Assembly (NCBI GenBank): GCA_023525715.1
Contig: CM042011.1
Location: 61,878,354-61,942,353 of the forward strand
Direction of reading: 5' to 3'
DNA length: 64,000 bases
Source: Cichorium intybus
Lineage: Eukaryota > Streptophyta > Magnoliopsida > Asterales > Asteraceae
The notes under the pieces are model-generated. The model saw only the letters and a list, made by a program, of their open reading frames with translations, did no database searches and was not told the origin of the DNA. A program made the translations under genes and the position numbers. This document shows, piece after piece, positions 10,921 through 20,998 of the stretch; position 1 is the stretch's first letter, and the number at the start of each line of letters is the position of its first letter.

Positions 10921-11760
10921 TTATGGAACAGGAGTATTGAGGTTTTTAGATATACCCGAGCTTTCAAAAGATTTTGACTTTGGAGCGTCTTTCAATCTTT
11001 CCGCGACTGTATCCGATTCTGTGGATTCCCAGCTTAAGACATATCCAAACGATCTAGATCGTTTCTTGCTGTGTCTTTCTACTGGACTTAATCCAGAAGT
11101 AGCTGAACCATTGGAGCTATGCCTGTCCAAGAGTGACTCGTATAAAGTCAACAGTGGACGCATTTCCATTAAGGTCTTTTTCTGGTCTTCCTTTCTATAC
11201 GTCTGAATGAACAGATCGTACTTACTAGTCAGTGAAGCGAGCAGAGTGTTAACACTCGACTCCTGACTCATGGAATAACCAAGTTTGTACAATTCGCCTA
11301 TGTACGCTTCAATCTTAAGAACATGCAAATCGATGCTACTTCCTTCTTTTAACTTACACTCTGCAAGTCTTTTGAAGATCCTAGCTCGTTCCTCTTCAAC
11401 CGGTTTTTGGAACCTTTCCTCAACCGATTGCATTAACTCATATGGCCCCAAGGATTCAAAATCCTTGCGGAACTCGGGGTCAATGGTCAGTAGCATGAGG
11501 TCACGAATCTTTCTGGATTCATCAACTAAGAGGTTACGCTTATCATAAAGGCTCTTTATGATGACTTGTTCCGGTGGAACCGGGATCGGATACTCGGTGA
11601 GATGAAGCTTGCCCGCAATGACGAGAACCATTCTCCAGTTGCGAAGCCATTCCTTACAGTTAAGGCCAGTCAGCCTTTCCATATTTAGCAGGTGCTTTCT
11701 GATGCTCTCAGAAATGGGTGAAGGAAGAGAGGGAGGAGAATAGACACTTGATTCAGACAT
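10921..11760 (-). CDS. Gag polyprotein, Copia type, of the gag-only element
   Basis: Intact 279-aa frame starting at an ATG at 11760 and ending at TAA. Residues 24-60 have the N-terminal Gag pattern (MERLTGLNCKEWLRNWRMVL, where plant Copia Gags usually have L.G.NY..W...). About 85-215 hold the helical UBN2-like core, including LMLLTIDPEFRKDFESLG and YELMQSVEERFQKP. The serine- and lysine-rich tail (from 215) has no CX2CX4HX4C zinc knuckle, which most Gags use to bind RNA. Gag forms the particle in which element RNA is packed and copied. That this frame stayed open while pol is missing suggests it is either very recent or kept by selection. It diverges strongly from the Gag of the Copia element at 35834-43452. 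Confidence 0.85.
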   Translation of the reverse strand: MSESSVYSPPSLPSPISESIRKHLLNMERLTGLNCKEWLRNWRMVLVIAGKLHLTEYPIPVPPEQVIIKSLYDKRNLLVDESRKIRDLMLLTIDPEFRKDFESLGPYELMQSVEERFQKPVEEERARIFKRLAECKLKEGSSIDLHVLKIEAYIGELYKLGYSMSQESSVNTLLASLTSKYDLFIQTYRKEDQKKTLMEMRPLLTLYESLLDRHSSNGSATSGLSPVERHSKKRSRSFGYVLSWESTESDTVAERLKDAPKSKSFESSGISKNLNTPVP

Positions 11761-12089
11761 CTACAATAAACAGAATTTTATTAGTTTAATTAATCCTTTT
11801 AAATAATTACCCAATATATTATTTATTAAGGCTAGGACCCAAAATACCCCAACTATGGTGTGAAGAGGGATGCCGTAATCACAACATAATGGTCATTAAG
11901 GTAGATAATATACTTATCAATTTCATCTTATGAAATTCCTAGATCTGTTGAGACACATTGAACTGTTCAATGGCATGTTTAGTCTCGGATGTGCCCCACT
12001 GTTTATGACTGGGATGCCGAGGATCACAAACCGGGTGTGAATAACCATGCAAATTAGCTTGGTACTCTCGAAGTCGATTGCCATCTCTA

Positions 12090-12125
12090 ATTAACGTGCC
12101 GGTTAACCACACACGCTCCGTTAAT
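12090..12125 (-). ncRNA. Conserved-loop hairpin C in the gag-only leader (putative)
   Basis: Perfect 7-bp stem ATTAACG/CGTTAAT (12090-12096, 12119-12125) around a 22-nt loop with the core CGGTTAACCACACACGCT. It lies between the PBS and the gag start. The matching hairpin in the Copia leader (41747-41782) has stem ATTGATG/CATCAAT with the same loop, so both arms changed together. Confidence 0.65.
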
Positions 12126-12145
12126 AATGAAAAAATCGAGAAACC

Positions 12146-12223
12146 CATTGCAAGTCTTTGCGGACCCCAGTTGGCGTGCCGGTAAACCACACACGCTCCA
12201 CCAACGTTCCACAAAGTGCAATG
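12146..12223 (-). ncRNA. Conserved-loop hairpin D in the gag-only leader, 78 nt (putative)
   Basis: CATTGCA/TGCAATG, then CTTTG.GGA/TCC.CAAAG, then GTTGG.G/C.CCAAC close a 22-nt loop with the core CGGTAAACCACACACGCT. The counterpart at 41804-41881 is also exactly 78 nt. There the second helix reads CTTTATGA/TCATAAAG and the inner one ATTGG/CCAAT, so paired bases differ on both sides. Confidence 0.7.
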
Positions 12224-12987
12224 TGCAATTCCATGGATTAGCACAAATTCACATTTTTTACCTAAAGTAACTATATTGGGTTTTGTTTAAGGTTGTAGTA
12301 CTTTCAATTATAGCATTATACTTTTAAGAGGCTTAGCGGTTCTATCAAACCCGTTCGGCTAACGACACTCGACTGATCAGGAGAGAGGTGGGTAAGAGTG
12401 GATACCCATTAGACAGCCATTTTATAGGCATTCGCCTTATACCCTCTTTATAGGACAGTTTTGTGAATGATGCCTACTTGCGGTAAGACTAACCAATTTT
12501 CTTATATATAAATTATTAACTTTTAATCATAAATATATAAGATATATTTTAATATTATTAAAATATTTTAGATTTAATTTTAATATAATTTTCGCAAATT
12601 TTTAAGGAATTTTTGAAAATTTAAATTAAATCTTTAAGCTGATTTAATTGATCTTTTAATTAACAATTAATTAAACTAATTAAATCAAATATAGGCATCA
12701 CAAAATTAATCAAATTAATTACCTATATTTATCCCTAGATTTCGAGATTTACAAGATATGGATAAAGGATTCTAGTTATTTAATTAATCAGCAATTACCA
12801 AAAATAACAATCCTAATATGGGCAGCAAATCAAGCAAATCAATGGGGAATAAAGGGGTGGCGGCTAGGGTTAGGAAACCCTAGCCTAGGCCACGAAATTT
12901 AGGCCATCCAAGAGAGTTTTTCTCAAAAACACTCAAGGCAATAATCATTCAAGCAGCTTATATCAATTTCACAAGAAAACAGCCTAT

Positions 12988-12999
12988 GCTCTGATACCA
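12988..12999 (-). promoter_or_regulatory. Primer binding site, initiator-Met tRNA, of the gag-only element
   Basis: On the sense strand TGGTATCAGAGC begins one base after the 5' LTR, the usual complement of the 3' end of plant initiator methionine tRNA. It fixes the direction of the element as minus. Confidence 0.9.
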
Positions 13000-13000
13000 C

Positions 13001-13763
13001 TGAAGGCTTTTCTATGCAATCAATGAACAAATAATTCCTATGGTTCACATGCAACCCTAGAAAGATCTATGTTTTCTTCTATGAAGATAATAAACTCAAA
13101 CCTAAGGCCAACAATTATTTCTAAAGTATAAATCAGAAGAACCAACATTTGATTTTTGATCCAGAAGCTAGCAGCACAAGTGTCCTGCCTCAAATGGAAT
13201 CACACCCAAGCAATGGAGAAGACAGTCCAGCAGAGTATTCTTGGTTGTAGTTGGCGCAGGTTTTGAGCCTCCAGAGGATTCCTTATATAGCCTCCAAGAG
13301 GCTACAGCTGAAACCCTAGAGAAGCCCCTTAATGGACAAGCCTGTTATCCATTTGGGTAAGCCTCTAAAAACCCTAACTAGGGTTTCGAAATTATGGAGA
13401 TGGCCTCCATAATTTCGCCCAACTTGAGGCTTCCACTGGCTAGCCTTTTATTCAACTATTGAATAATTACAAAGCCAGTCCCTGCACTTTTAATTAATTA
13501 ATTTAATCACTGAATTAAATGCAATTAAATCTAGATTAAATCTTAATTAATTATTATAGTTTCTAATTAATATATTAACACTTAAATATATTAATAAACC
13601 ATTTAATTAATTCTATTGATTTATTACACAATTAATAAATCAACCTTTTACTCTACTGAACTCTATACTAACCTCCAGCTATGAGGGTAACCCAAATGGA
13701 CTTTGCTTCAATTAACAAGATAAATATAAATATAAAGTCATGGCTTAGACACCTAATCCAACA
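13001..13763 (-). repeat. 5' LTR of the gag-only element
   Basis: Partner of 6886-7648, flanked outside by CCTAT at 13764-13768. It should contain the element promoter; a TATATAG stretch lies near 13285 in the sense-opposite strand, and no clear start site can be assigned by eye. Confidence 0.93.
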
Positions 13764-16080
13764 CCTATACCATGTGTGCATAATCAGGATTCATTTAAAA
13801 TCAGTTATTTTGAAATTGACCAAGTTTCATGTTTAATGGCCACTTTCACTATTTCTTAACAAATATAATCAACCCCTCTAATATTTTTCCTAAGTTAGTT
13901 ATATTTTTAGGAGAACCCGATAATCAAATTTCAAATTTCTATACTCGTATAGGGATAACAATCGTGTTGTTTTCGGGTTGGTGGTTGGCGAGTCAGAAAA
14001 CACGACACAAAAACACCCCGTATAAAAATGGTTTGGCGGGTTCAACCCGAAACCATATATGCTCAACACGAACACAGCCTGTGTAACTCATATAGTTAAA
14101 CGGTTTAGCAAGTCAAAAATACGATCCATATAATGTTAAAGTCAACACGAGACATAGGGGCTAGCCACATCGATTCTCAATTTTTTATCTATTGAGTGTC
14201 TTTTAGCTTGTGTTTTTGTCTAAATACAAACAACATGCAATATGGTTTTTTAAGGACAAGAAATAATTCATCATTTCTCAAAGGTTAAATAACAGTTACT
14301 TCCTAGCTCGACTCGCTCGTTGACCCTCCTTAGAGAAAATGTAGTTGGTTTAAAATATCAGACACGAGCCATTTTTTCACCCCATAAAGGAGTTGCGAAA
14401 TAAACAAGCACACTTTGAGACTCTTATAAAAAACTTGTGATGAGAATGAATATAAAATAGACCCATCATAATAGCTTAGTTCACAATTCATAATGTAATT
14501 TGCACCTCTTAGTAGAGTTGAGTTTCAAAACGATTGTCGTATAGCTAGTTCGAAAATGTAGGAATAAATTTCAAAATAGTTTATGTTATAAAAGCTATTT
14601 CGCAACACAAAATGCATTTCGAAAGGCAGTGCTAAATCGATCTATTGGATGTGACATATGTGTTTGTGTTGGTCCTACACCATGTGTGCATGATTAGGAT
14701 TTATTTAAAATCAGTCATTTCGAAATTGACCAAGTTTCATGTTTAATGGCCACTTTCACTTTTTCTTAAAAAATATGATAAACTCCTCTAATATCTTTCT
14801 TAAGTTAGTTATATTTTCAAGACAACCCGATAATCAAATTTCAAATGTCTATACTCATATAGGGGTAACAATCGTGTCGTGTTCGGGTTGGCGGGTCAGA
14901 AAACACGACACGAACAAACCTGGTATAATTAAATGGTTTGACGGGTTCAACACGAACCCATATATGGCAACACATACACAACCCGTGTAACCCATATAAT
15001 TAAACAGATTGGCGAGTAAAAGGATACGACCCATATAATGTTAAAGTCAACACGAGACATGGGGGCTGGCCAACTAGGGCATCGATTCTCAATTTTTTGT
15101 TTACTGAGTGTCTTTAGTTTGTGTTTTTGTCTACACACAAACAACATGCAATACGGGTGATTGTAAGGACAAGCAGTAATTCATCATTACTCAAAGGTTA
15201 CATAATAGTTACTTCCTAGCTCGACTGGCTCATTGACCCTCCTTAGAGAAAATTTAGTTGGTTTAAAATATCATACATGAGCCGTTTTTTCACCCCATAA
15301 GGAGTTGCAAAATAAAAGAGCACACTTTGAGACTCTTATAAAAAACTTGTGATGAGATTGGTTATAAAATAGACCTCTCGTAATAACTTGCTTCACAATT
15401 CATAATGTAATTTGCACCTCTTAGTAGAGTTGAGTTCCGAATCACTTTTGTCATAAAGCTAGTTAGCAAATGTAGGAATAAGTTCTGAAACAGCTTGTGG
15501 CATAAAAGCTATTTCGCCACGCAAAATGCGTTTCGAAAGGTAGTGCTAAATGGATCTATTGGATGTGACATATGTGTTTGTGTAGGTCCTACATCATGTG
15601 TGCATGATTATGATTCATTTAAATCAGTCCTTTCAAAATTGACCAAGTTTTATGTTTGATGGCCACTTTCACTATTTCTTAACAAAATAGGATCAACTCG
15701 TCTAATATTTTTCCTAAGTTAGTTATATTTCCAAGACAACCTGGTAATCAAATTTCAAATTTCTATATTCATATAGGGGTAACAATCATGTCGTGTTTGG
15801 GTTGGCGGGTTGGCGGTTGGTGGATCAGAAAACACGACATGAACACACCTCGTATAATTAAATGGTTTGGCAGGTTCAACACGAACCCATATATTCTCAA
15901 CACAGACACAATTTTTGTAACCTGTATAATTAAACGGGTTGGAGAGTCAAAAATACGATCCATATAATGTTAAAGTCGACACGAGACATGGGGCTAACCG
16001 ACTAAGGCATCAATTCTCAATTTTTTGTTTACTAAGTGTCTTTAGTTTGTGTTTTTGTCTTAGTCTCTTACGTGTTAGGG
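13764..16080. repeat. Tandem array, period about 912 bp, two full units and one partial
   Basis: Units start at 13764, 14674 and 15588 (spacing 910 and 914), each with the ACCATGTGTGCAT..T.A.GATT landmark, followed by AATTGACCAAGTTTCATGTT and later TAATGTTAAAGTCAACACGA. The third unit breaks off near 16060-16080. With 6297-6885 this makes about 3.2 units. Each unit contains a GC-richer block with CGTGT..GTT.GGGTTGGCGGG and its partial complement AACACGAACCCATATAT, a motif mix seen in many plant DNA-transposon derivatives. The short frames starting MFNGHFH in each unit are not convincing genes. Confidence 0.85.
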
Positions 16081-16318
16081 TATAACGCATAAAAATTAAC
16101 AAACATGTACTTTTTTACCTAATATAATTAAACGGGCTGACGGGTTGACTTGTGAACCCGCCTACCAACCCAACATCGGTCATTTATTGTACAGGTTTAC
16201 GGCTCAGCCCATTAAAGATTAACTCAATCTCGTTTATTTACATGTCGTCTTTCGTGTCTTATTGAGAATTTCAACATATATACTCATACAACAGCCATAA
16301 CTTAGTTGTTTGAAGTTA
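16081..16318. other. Gene-free spacer
   Basis: Nothing gene-like. At 16120-16260 there is another piece related to the GGGTTGACGGG/AACCCG motif block of the tandem array, so it is probably a decayed edge of the same repeat. Confidence 0.4.
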
Positions 16319-16450
16319 GACCAAGTGGTGTGGATTTTTAAAATCCTTCACCATCCCTCACTGAACACCCTAAGAGAGGCGGTGTACCCGCAAGAAATCT
16401 TTGATCCACATCGGAACCCATGGTGTGCGGGTTACCCGCACCCATTGGTC
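16319..16450. mobile_element. Small PIF/Harbinger-like MITE, 132 bp
   Basis: Ends GACCAAGTGG and CCATTGGTC are inverted, and TTA stands directly on both sides (16316-16318 and 16451-16453), the 3-bp target duplication of PIF/Harbinger elements. Inside, 16423-16441 contains the near-palindrome GTGCGGGTTACCCGCAC. It has no coding capacity. Confidence 0.6.
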
Positions 16451-16725
16451 TTAGTTTTGGGATTACACCATCGGAATTCCATCAATCTTCTATGAATGAT
16501 CCACATAAATCAACTTCTTTTTCTAACATCAGATTATCATCACAAAACCTCGTTTATTTTGTATAATAATAAAGCTTAAACAAATAACCCGTAATTTGAT
16601 TTCCCAAAACCATGATTTTTTTGGATTGTGCGATTAATAAGCAATTCTAAACATAACCAAATATTATATCTAATAAGAATGACTAATATACTCTTATACA
16701 TACAATATCTACTCCTTTGTATCAT

Positions 16726-17784
16726 CTAAATAGTCAAACAACAACCAAACTGAACATGGCCTGTGTACTCCATAGGTACATGAGCTTTGGTCCAAACACG
16801 ATCGTTCAAATCCATCGTATAAGCACCATTTGTCTCGCCGTATTTTGATGCACCGAGCAACATGAGATGTCCATTGAATGCTAATAGGTATGGTGTACTT
16901 GCCATGTCAACAGGTAATCTTGCGAAAAACTGCCACTTGTCATCTTCTAGCACAAGCACATCATTAGTATGACGTGTATACATTTTCCCATTGGTACCTT
17001 CGACACAAAGTTTCGGGGATTTTATGGTGTGGGAGAACATGTCATTGCTTTCAGTCCACTCTCTTGCTGACATGTCAAAGATTTCGACGCTTTGGTAGAA
17101 CCCACCTTGCTTGTCTGTAGGATAACCACTCATGACGTGGAACTTGCCAAGATGGAATAAGACCTTGCATTCGTCTCGCTCTTTTGCCATGTCTGGTAAT
17201 TTGGACCAACTATCCGTTGCCACGTTGTATGTCCACGCAGATTTAAGGGCGTTCTTGTCCAGGTCATGCCCACCGGCGATGAACACCGTCCGGTCACCGT
17301 CAGAGGCACAGCCAAAAAACGATCTGGGGCCACCAGGCATGTCAGCACCACGACGCCACGTGGATGAGAGAAAATCGAAAAGAAAAACTGATTCAAGACA
17401 CACCCAACTCTCCGGGTCATACCCACCCATAACAACAAGATTCGACCCGACGGTAGCTATCTGGCAGAAAAACGGTAAACCATTCGAGAACTCTGGTAAA
17501 GGCGGTATTTCAGACCAGCAACCCGTTTCCGGTTCGAAAACCACAAGACGGTAAACCGGAATGTGCAAATACTTCCAGTTTCCGGTCGGATTCACGTGAG
17601 CCTGAGAAAGAACGACGAGAGATTGAGCTTCGTTGGTGGACTTCCGGAGGCGGAGAAGCTCCGGCAGCTCAATCTCAGCTTTCCAAGCTTTGCATACTGA
17701 TCGGAAGCGATGAAGTTGGTTAAAAGGAACCCGAATTAAGCACTGAAGAGCAATATCAAGAGGAAGATCTGTAATTGGATCCAT
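16726..17784 (-). CDS. F-box/kelch-repeat protein of the KFB/KMD type (copy 2)
   Basis: Intronless, 352 aa, starting at the ATG at 17784; as in copy 1 the frame runs 13 codons further up but only from a TTG. It has the F-box at residues 3-45, then kelch blades with GGYDPESW, PGGPRSFFGCASDGDRTVFI and KERDECKVLFHLGKFHVMSGY. Family role: substrate receptor of an SCF ubiquitin ligase; Arabidopsis relatives target phenylalanine ammonia-lyase and type-B cytokinin response regulators. Changes from copy 1 are scattered (roughly 89 percent identity) and many lie in the kelch part (for example TCDAND versus TRHTND), so both copies seem to be kept. The promoter side now has 1.67 kb of Mutator-like DNA about 230 bp above the ATG, which could alter expression. 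Confidence 0.93.
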   Translation of the reverse strand: MDPITDLPLDIALQCLIRVPFNQLHRFRSVCKAWKAEIELPELLRLRKSTNEAQSLVVLSQAHVNPTGNWKYLHIPVYRLVVFEPETGCWSEIPPLPEFSNGLPFFCQIATVGSNLVVMGGYDPESWVCLESVFLFDFLSSTWRRGADMPGGPRSFFGCASDGDRTVFIAGGHDLDKNALKSAWTYNVATDSWSKLPDMAKERDECKVLFHLGKFHVMSGYPTDKQGGFYQSVEIFDMSAREWTESNDMFSHTIKSPKLCVEGTNGKMYTRHTNDVLVLEDDKWQFFARLPVDMASTPYLLAFNGHLMLLGASKYGETNGAYTMDLNDRVWTKAHVPMEYTGHVQFGCCLTI

Positions 17785-17860
17785 GAAATAATTGATTTGC
17801 AGAAAATGTGAAATATGTTTCAAGTCGAGAAGATGAATGAATCGAAGTTGAGATTGAAGT

Positions 17861-17869
17861 ATTTATATA
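17861..17869 (-). promoter_or_regulatory. Candidate TATA box of F-box copy 2
   Basis: TATATAAAT on the minus strand, about 77-85 bp upstream of the ATG, matching the box of copy 1. The transposon at 18011 lies about 140 bp further upstream. Confidence 0.4.
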
Positions 17870-18010
17870 AGAAATTAAAGTCTAAAACATTGCCATTGGA
17901 TTGCGAACCGAAATTCCGCTGATTGTACATCATCTGTTTGCTACAATTGGTATCGTATTTTATACGGTAATCCCACTGATCCAGTTGACGACTGCATATG
18001 TAAGAAGATA

Positions 18011-19680
18011 GGCAAATTTCATAAAATACACTAACTTTTCAAAAAAATTTGATTTTGACACTGTGTTATTTTTTTTGTCAATTAAGTCACTAAGTTTTCA
18101 ATTTTTTTCAATTAAGTCACTATGTTTTCAATTTGGTTTCATTTTTGACCATTTGACCGGTCAACCCGGTAGTCAGCTGACGTGGCATGATGACGTGTCA
18201 GTCTTTGATGATGCGACGATGACGTGGCATGCTGACGTGGCACCCGAGTGTCAAAATTGAAACGAAATTGAAAACATAGTGACTTAATTGGAAAAAACTG
18301 AAAACTTAGTGTTTTAATTGAAAAAAAATAACACAGTGTCAAAATCAATTTTTTTTGAAAAGTTAGTGTCTTTTTTGGAATTTTTTCTACATTGTTTAAA
18401 ATGATAAATTCGTCTTTTTACGTTTTTAGAATATATAAATATATTTTTTTACAAGTATAAATACGTATTTTTATATTTTTAGAAACATAGATACATTGTC
18501 ATAAGTATATATAAATGTATATTTTTATGCTTTTAAAAATATAAATACGTTTTTCTGCATATAAACATGTATATATCAATAAAATACGTATTATAAAACG
18601 AGTTTAAAACTCTTTCTTGACATTTCTTCATTATAAACATGATTTTGATTGATACGATATGTGATTATATGCAAAACAAACGTGCTTTTGATTGATACGA
18701 TACGTGATTATATGTAAAAAAACGTATTTTATATTTCTAAAAACATAAAAATAAGTATTTGTTCGTTAATTTATGTTTGTTTGTTTATATTTGTTCCGTT
18801 ATGTTGGTTTAAGTTCGTCCGTATATGTTTTTTCATTTAGAAGTATAAATACATATTTTTATGTTGGTTTACGTTCGTTCTGTTAGAAGTATAATACATT
18901 TTAGTTGTATAAATATGTTTTTTACGTTTTTAGAAGTATAAATGCATATTTTTATGTTTTTAGAAATATAAATATATTTTTATGTTGGTTCAAGTACATT
19001 CGGTTAGAAGTATAATACATTTTAAGAAGTATAAATATGTTTTTACGTCTTTAAAAGTATAAATACATATTATCATATTTTTAGAAGTATATTACATTTT
19101 TAGAAATATAAATACATTTTTTACGTCTTTAAAAGTATAAATACGTTTTTTTACGTCTTTAGAAGTATAAATACGTATATATACTTATGAAAATGTATGT
19201 ATGCTTCTAAAAGTATAAAAATACGTCTTTATAATTGTAAAAAATATATTTATACGTTCTAAAAACGTAAAAAGACAAATTTATCATTTTAAAAAATGTA
19301 GAAAAAATTCCAAAAAAGACACTAACTTTTCAAAAAAAATTGATTTTGACACTGTGTTATTTTTTTTTTCAATTAAAACACTAAGTTTTCAGTTTTTTCC
19401 AATTAAGTCACTATGTTTTCAATTTTGTTTCAATTTTGACACTCGGGTGCCATGTCAGCATGCCACGTCATCGTCGCATCATCAAAGACCGACACATCAT
19501 CATGCCACGTCAGCTGACTACCGGGTTGACCGGTCAAATGGTCAAAATTGAAACCAAATTGAAAACATAGTGACTTAATTGAAAAAAATTGAAAACTTAG
19601 TGACTTAATTGAAAAAAAAAATAACACAGTCTCAAAATCGAAATTTTTTGAAAAGTTAGTGTTTTTTATGAAATTTACGC
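18011..19680. mobile_element. Mutator-like element with about 410-bp inverted ends that are themselves foldbacks
   Basis: 18011-18420 is the reverse complement of about 19270-19680. TAAGAAGATA stands on both sides (18001-18010, 19681-19690), a 10-bp target duplication; the unoccupied site is still present once at 2257-2266 beside F-box copy 1. Each arm is internally palindromic: 18022-18130 pairs with 18262-18372, and likewise in the right arm, around a GC-rich core with GACGTGGCATG repeats. The centre holds degenerate AT-rich repeats. No transposase. Long terminal inverted repeats with a 9-11 bp duplication are the mark of Mutator-like elements. The frames in the arms are mirror images of each other and not genes. 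Confidence 0.85.
18418..19260. repeat. Degenerate AT-rich tandem repeats in the centre of the Mutator-like element
   Basis: Many variants of a roughly 25-35 bp unit built on TTTTTACGTTTTTAGAAGTA and TATAAATACGTA recur here. They drift in length and sequence. No coding potential. Confidence 0.65.
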
Positions 19681-19985
19681 TAAGAAGATATTGATGACAT
19701 CTTTGTCGGATTCTGGATAATGGATTAATGGATAAACATATTGGATAAATAACCCTCAACTATTTGAGAGTTTTCACTTTTGGTCCTTTGAACTCAGTTT
19801 TAACATCTAATACGCTGAATAATGCGTAGGATATAATCCAATACAAACATATAACTTATATGAGAAGCTAAATTATAAAAACAAATCGGAATAAAAACAA
19901 AATAGAAAACGGCAATTATATGATGTTTGACGAAATACTCCTTATGATTTAGTGAGGAGGACCTTATTATAGCGATAATACAAAA

Positions 19986-20989
19986 GCTTAGGGCATAATT
20001 TACTAAAACTAAATACATAAAGTTATGGACCTTATTAGTGGCGGAACTATATGGCCAAGGAGGTCATGGTCCTTCTGTTTTTTTTTCTTATTAACACGTG
20101 CATTATATATAAGAAGATGTGTTTTAATTTTTAATCAACTTTCTAACCGCTCCAGGTTTATCGTATACGACATATACTCCAAAAATAAGTCAATATGATT
20201 ATTATTGGGAAACTAATAAAATAGGAAACTGAATAATTAGTAACCAACAAAAACGAAAATTACTGTAAAGATCAAAACCAAATTCCGTAATCTCAAAAAA
20301 TATGAATTGTTTAGGAAACTAAAACTCTACAAATAAACCCAAAAAACTATTCAAATACAACGTATAAGCACAATATTTTAGAATATATAAAACCCTAAAC
20401 TAAATTACTATGTGAAAAAAATTGTTCATCGGAAAAAATACCATCCTGATAGCCCTCAAATCTGTCAAAATTCTCATCAGAAAAAATTGTTGCCTCCGCC
20501 AGAGTGGTCATCTCTTCCTCTTTCCTCTCCTCCATTGTTGAACTCTACACACATCTGTCTCTCCTCCCCACTGCGACGTTCATCGAACTGTACTCTACTT
20601 CTCCGACGAGCGACCTATGGCATGTGCTCTCCAACGTCTCCTCTTCGTTGGATTTGTGTTGACCTCTATATGTTAGTTTCCGCTCCACTTATCCTCTCCA
20701 TGAGATATGTAAACTCTTTCTTTTTCTCACTCTCTTTCTCTTTATTTCTATATGTTTCTCTTTCTTTCTAGCATGATTATGATAATAGATTGGAATTTGA
20801 AAGAAAAAGATTTGAAAAGTTAATTGGAACTTGAAATTAAATTAAAATGCTGCAACATGTATTTATTGTTTGTCAATTTATGATTTATTTTAATTAAATT
20901 AAGAGTGTTACGAATACCTTAGAAAACTCAATTAGAAGCTTAGTTTGATTTGTCAAAATTGTATATGTGAATTGTTATTTTTTCCATAT
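19986..20989. other. Gene-free stretch
   Basis: The frame at 20412-20771 is rich in Ser, Leu and Pro, has no domain and no splice context, and begins in an A-rich tract; I do not call it a gene. The rest is AT-rich without visible transposon ends. Confidence 0.45.
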
Positions 20990-20998
20990 TTATAATTA

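Larger units (their letters stand above)
6886..13763 (-). mobile_element. Non-autonomous Copia-related LTR element with gag only (TR-GAG type)
   Basis: Complete element of 6878 bp, transcribed on the minus strand. Both LTRs are 763 bp, start TGTTGGATTAGG and end CCTTCA on the sense strand, and differ at about 11 sites by eye (about 1.4 percent). The target duplication CCTAT (6881-6885 and 13764-13768) is perfect. The PBS at 12988-12999 and the PPT at 7649-7662 are in place. Inside is one intact gag; protease, integrase, reverse transcriptase and RNase H are absent, and 3.2 kb between gag and the 3' LTR is non-coding. Leader and 3' region resemble the Copia element at 35834-43452, which is the likely type of helper. 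Elements with LTRs and gag alone are known in plants as TR-GAG. Confidence 0.92.
16477..19985. repeat. Segmental duplication, copy 2 (interrupted by a transposon)
   Basis: 16477-18000 aligns with 715-2256, and 19681-19945 continues the alignment from 2257. The break is the Mutator-like insertion at 18011-19680. Weaker similarity continues at 19955-20035 to 4800-4890. The two F-box genes are therefore products of one local duplication, about 15.75 kb apart and in the same direction. Confidence 0.85.

Noticed and set aside
13829..14990. Repeated frames beginning MFNGHFH as a tandem gene family
   Set aside because: Each is short and breaks at different places; the whole 912-bp unit, including non-coding parts, is repeated to the same degree.
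18063..18348. Short frames in the arms of the Mutator-like element
   Set aside because: They are mirrored in the other arm and arise from the palindromic sequence.
20412..20771. 119-codon frame
   Set aside because: Low-complexity Ser/Leu/Pro composition, no domain, no conserved context.
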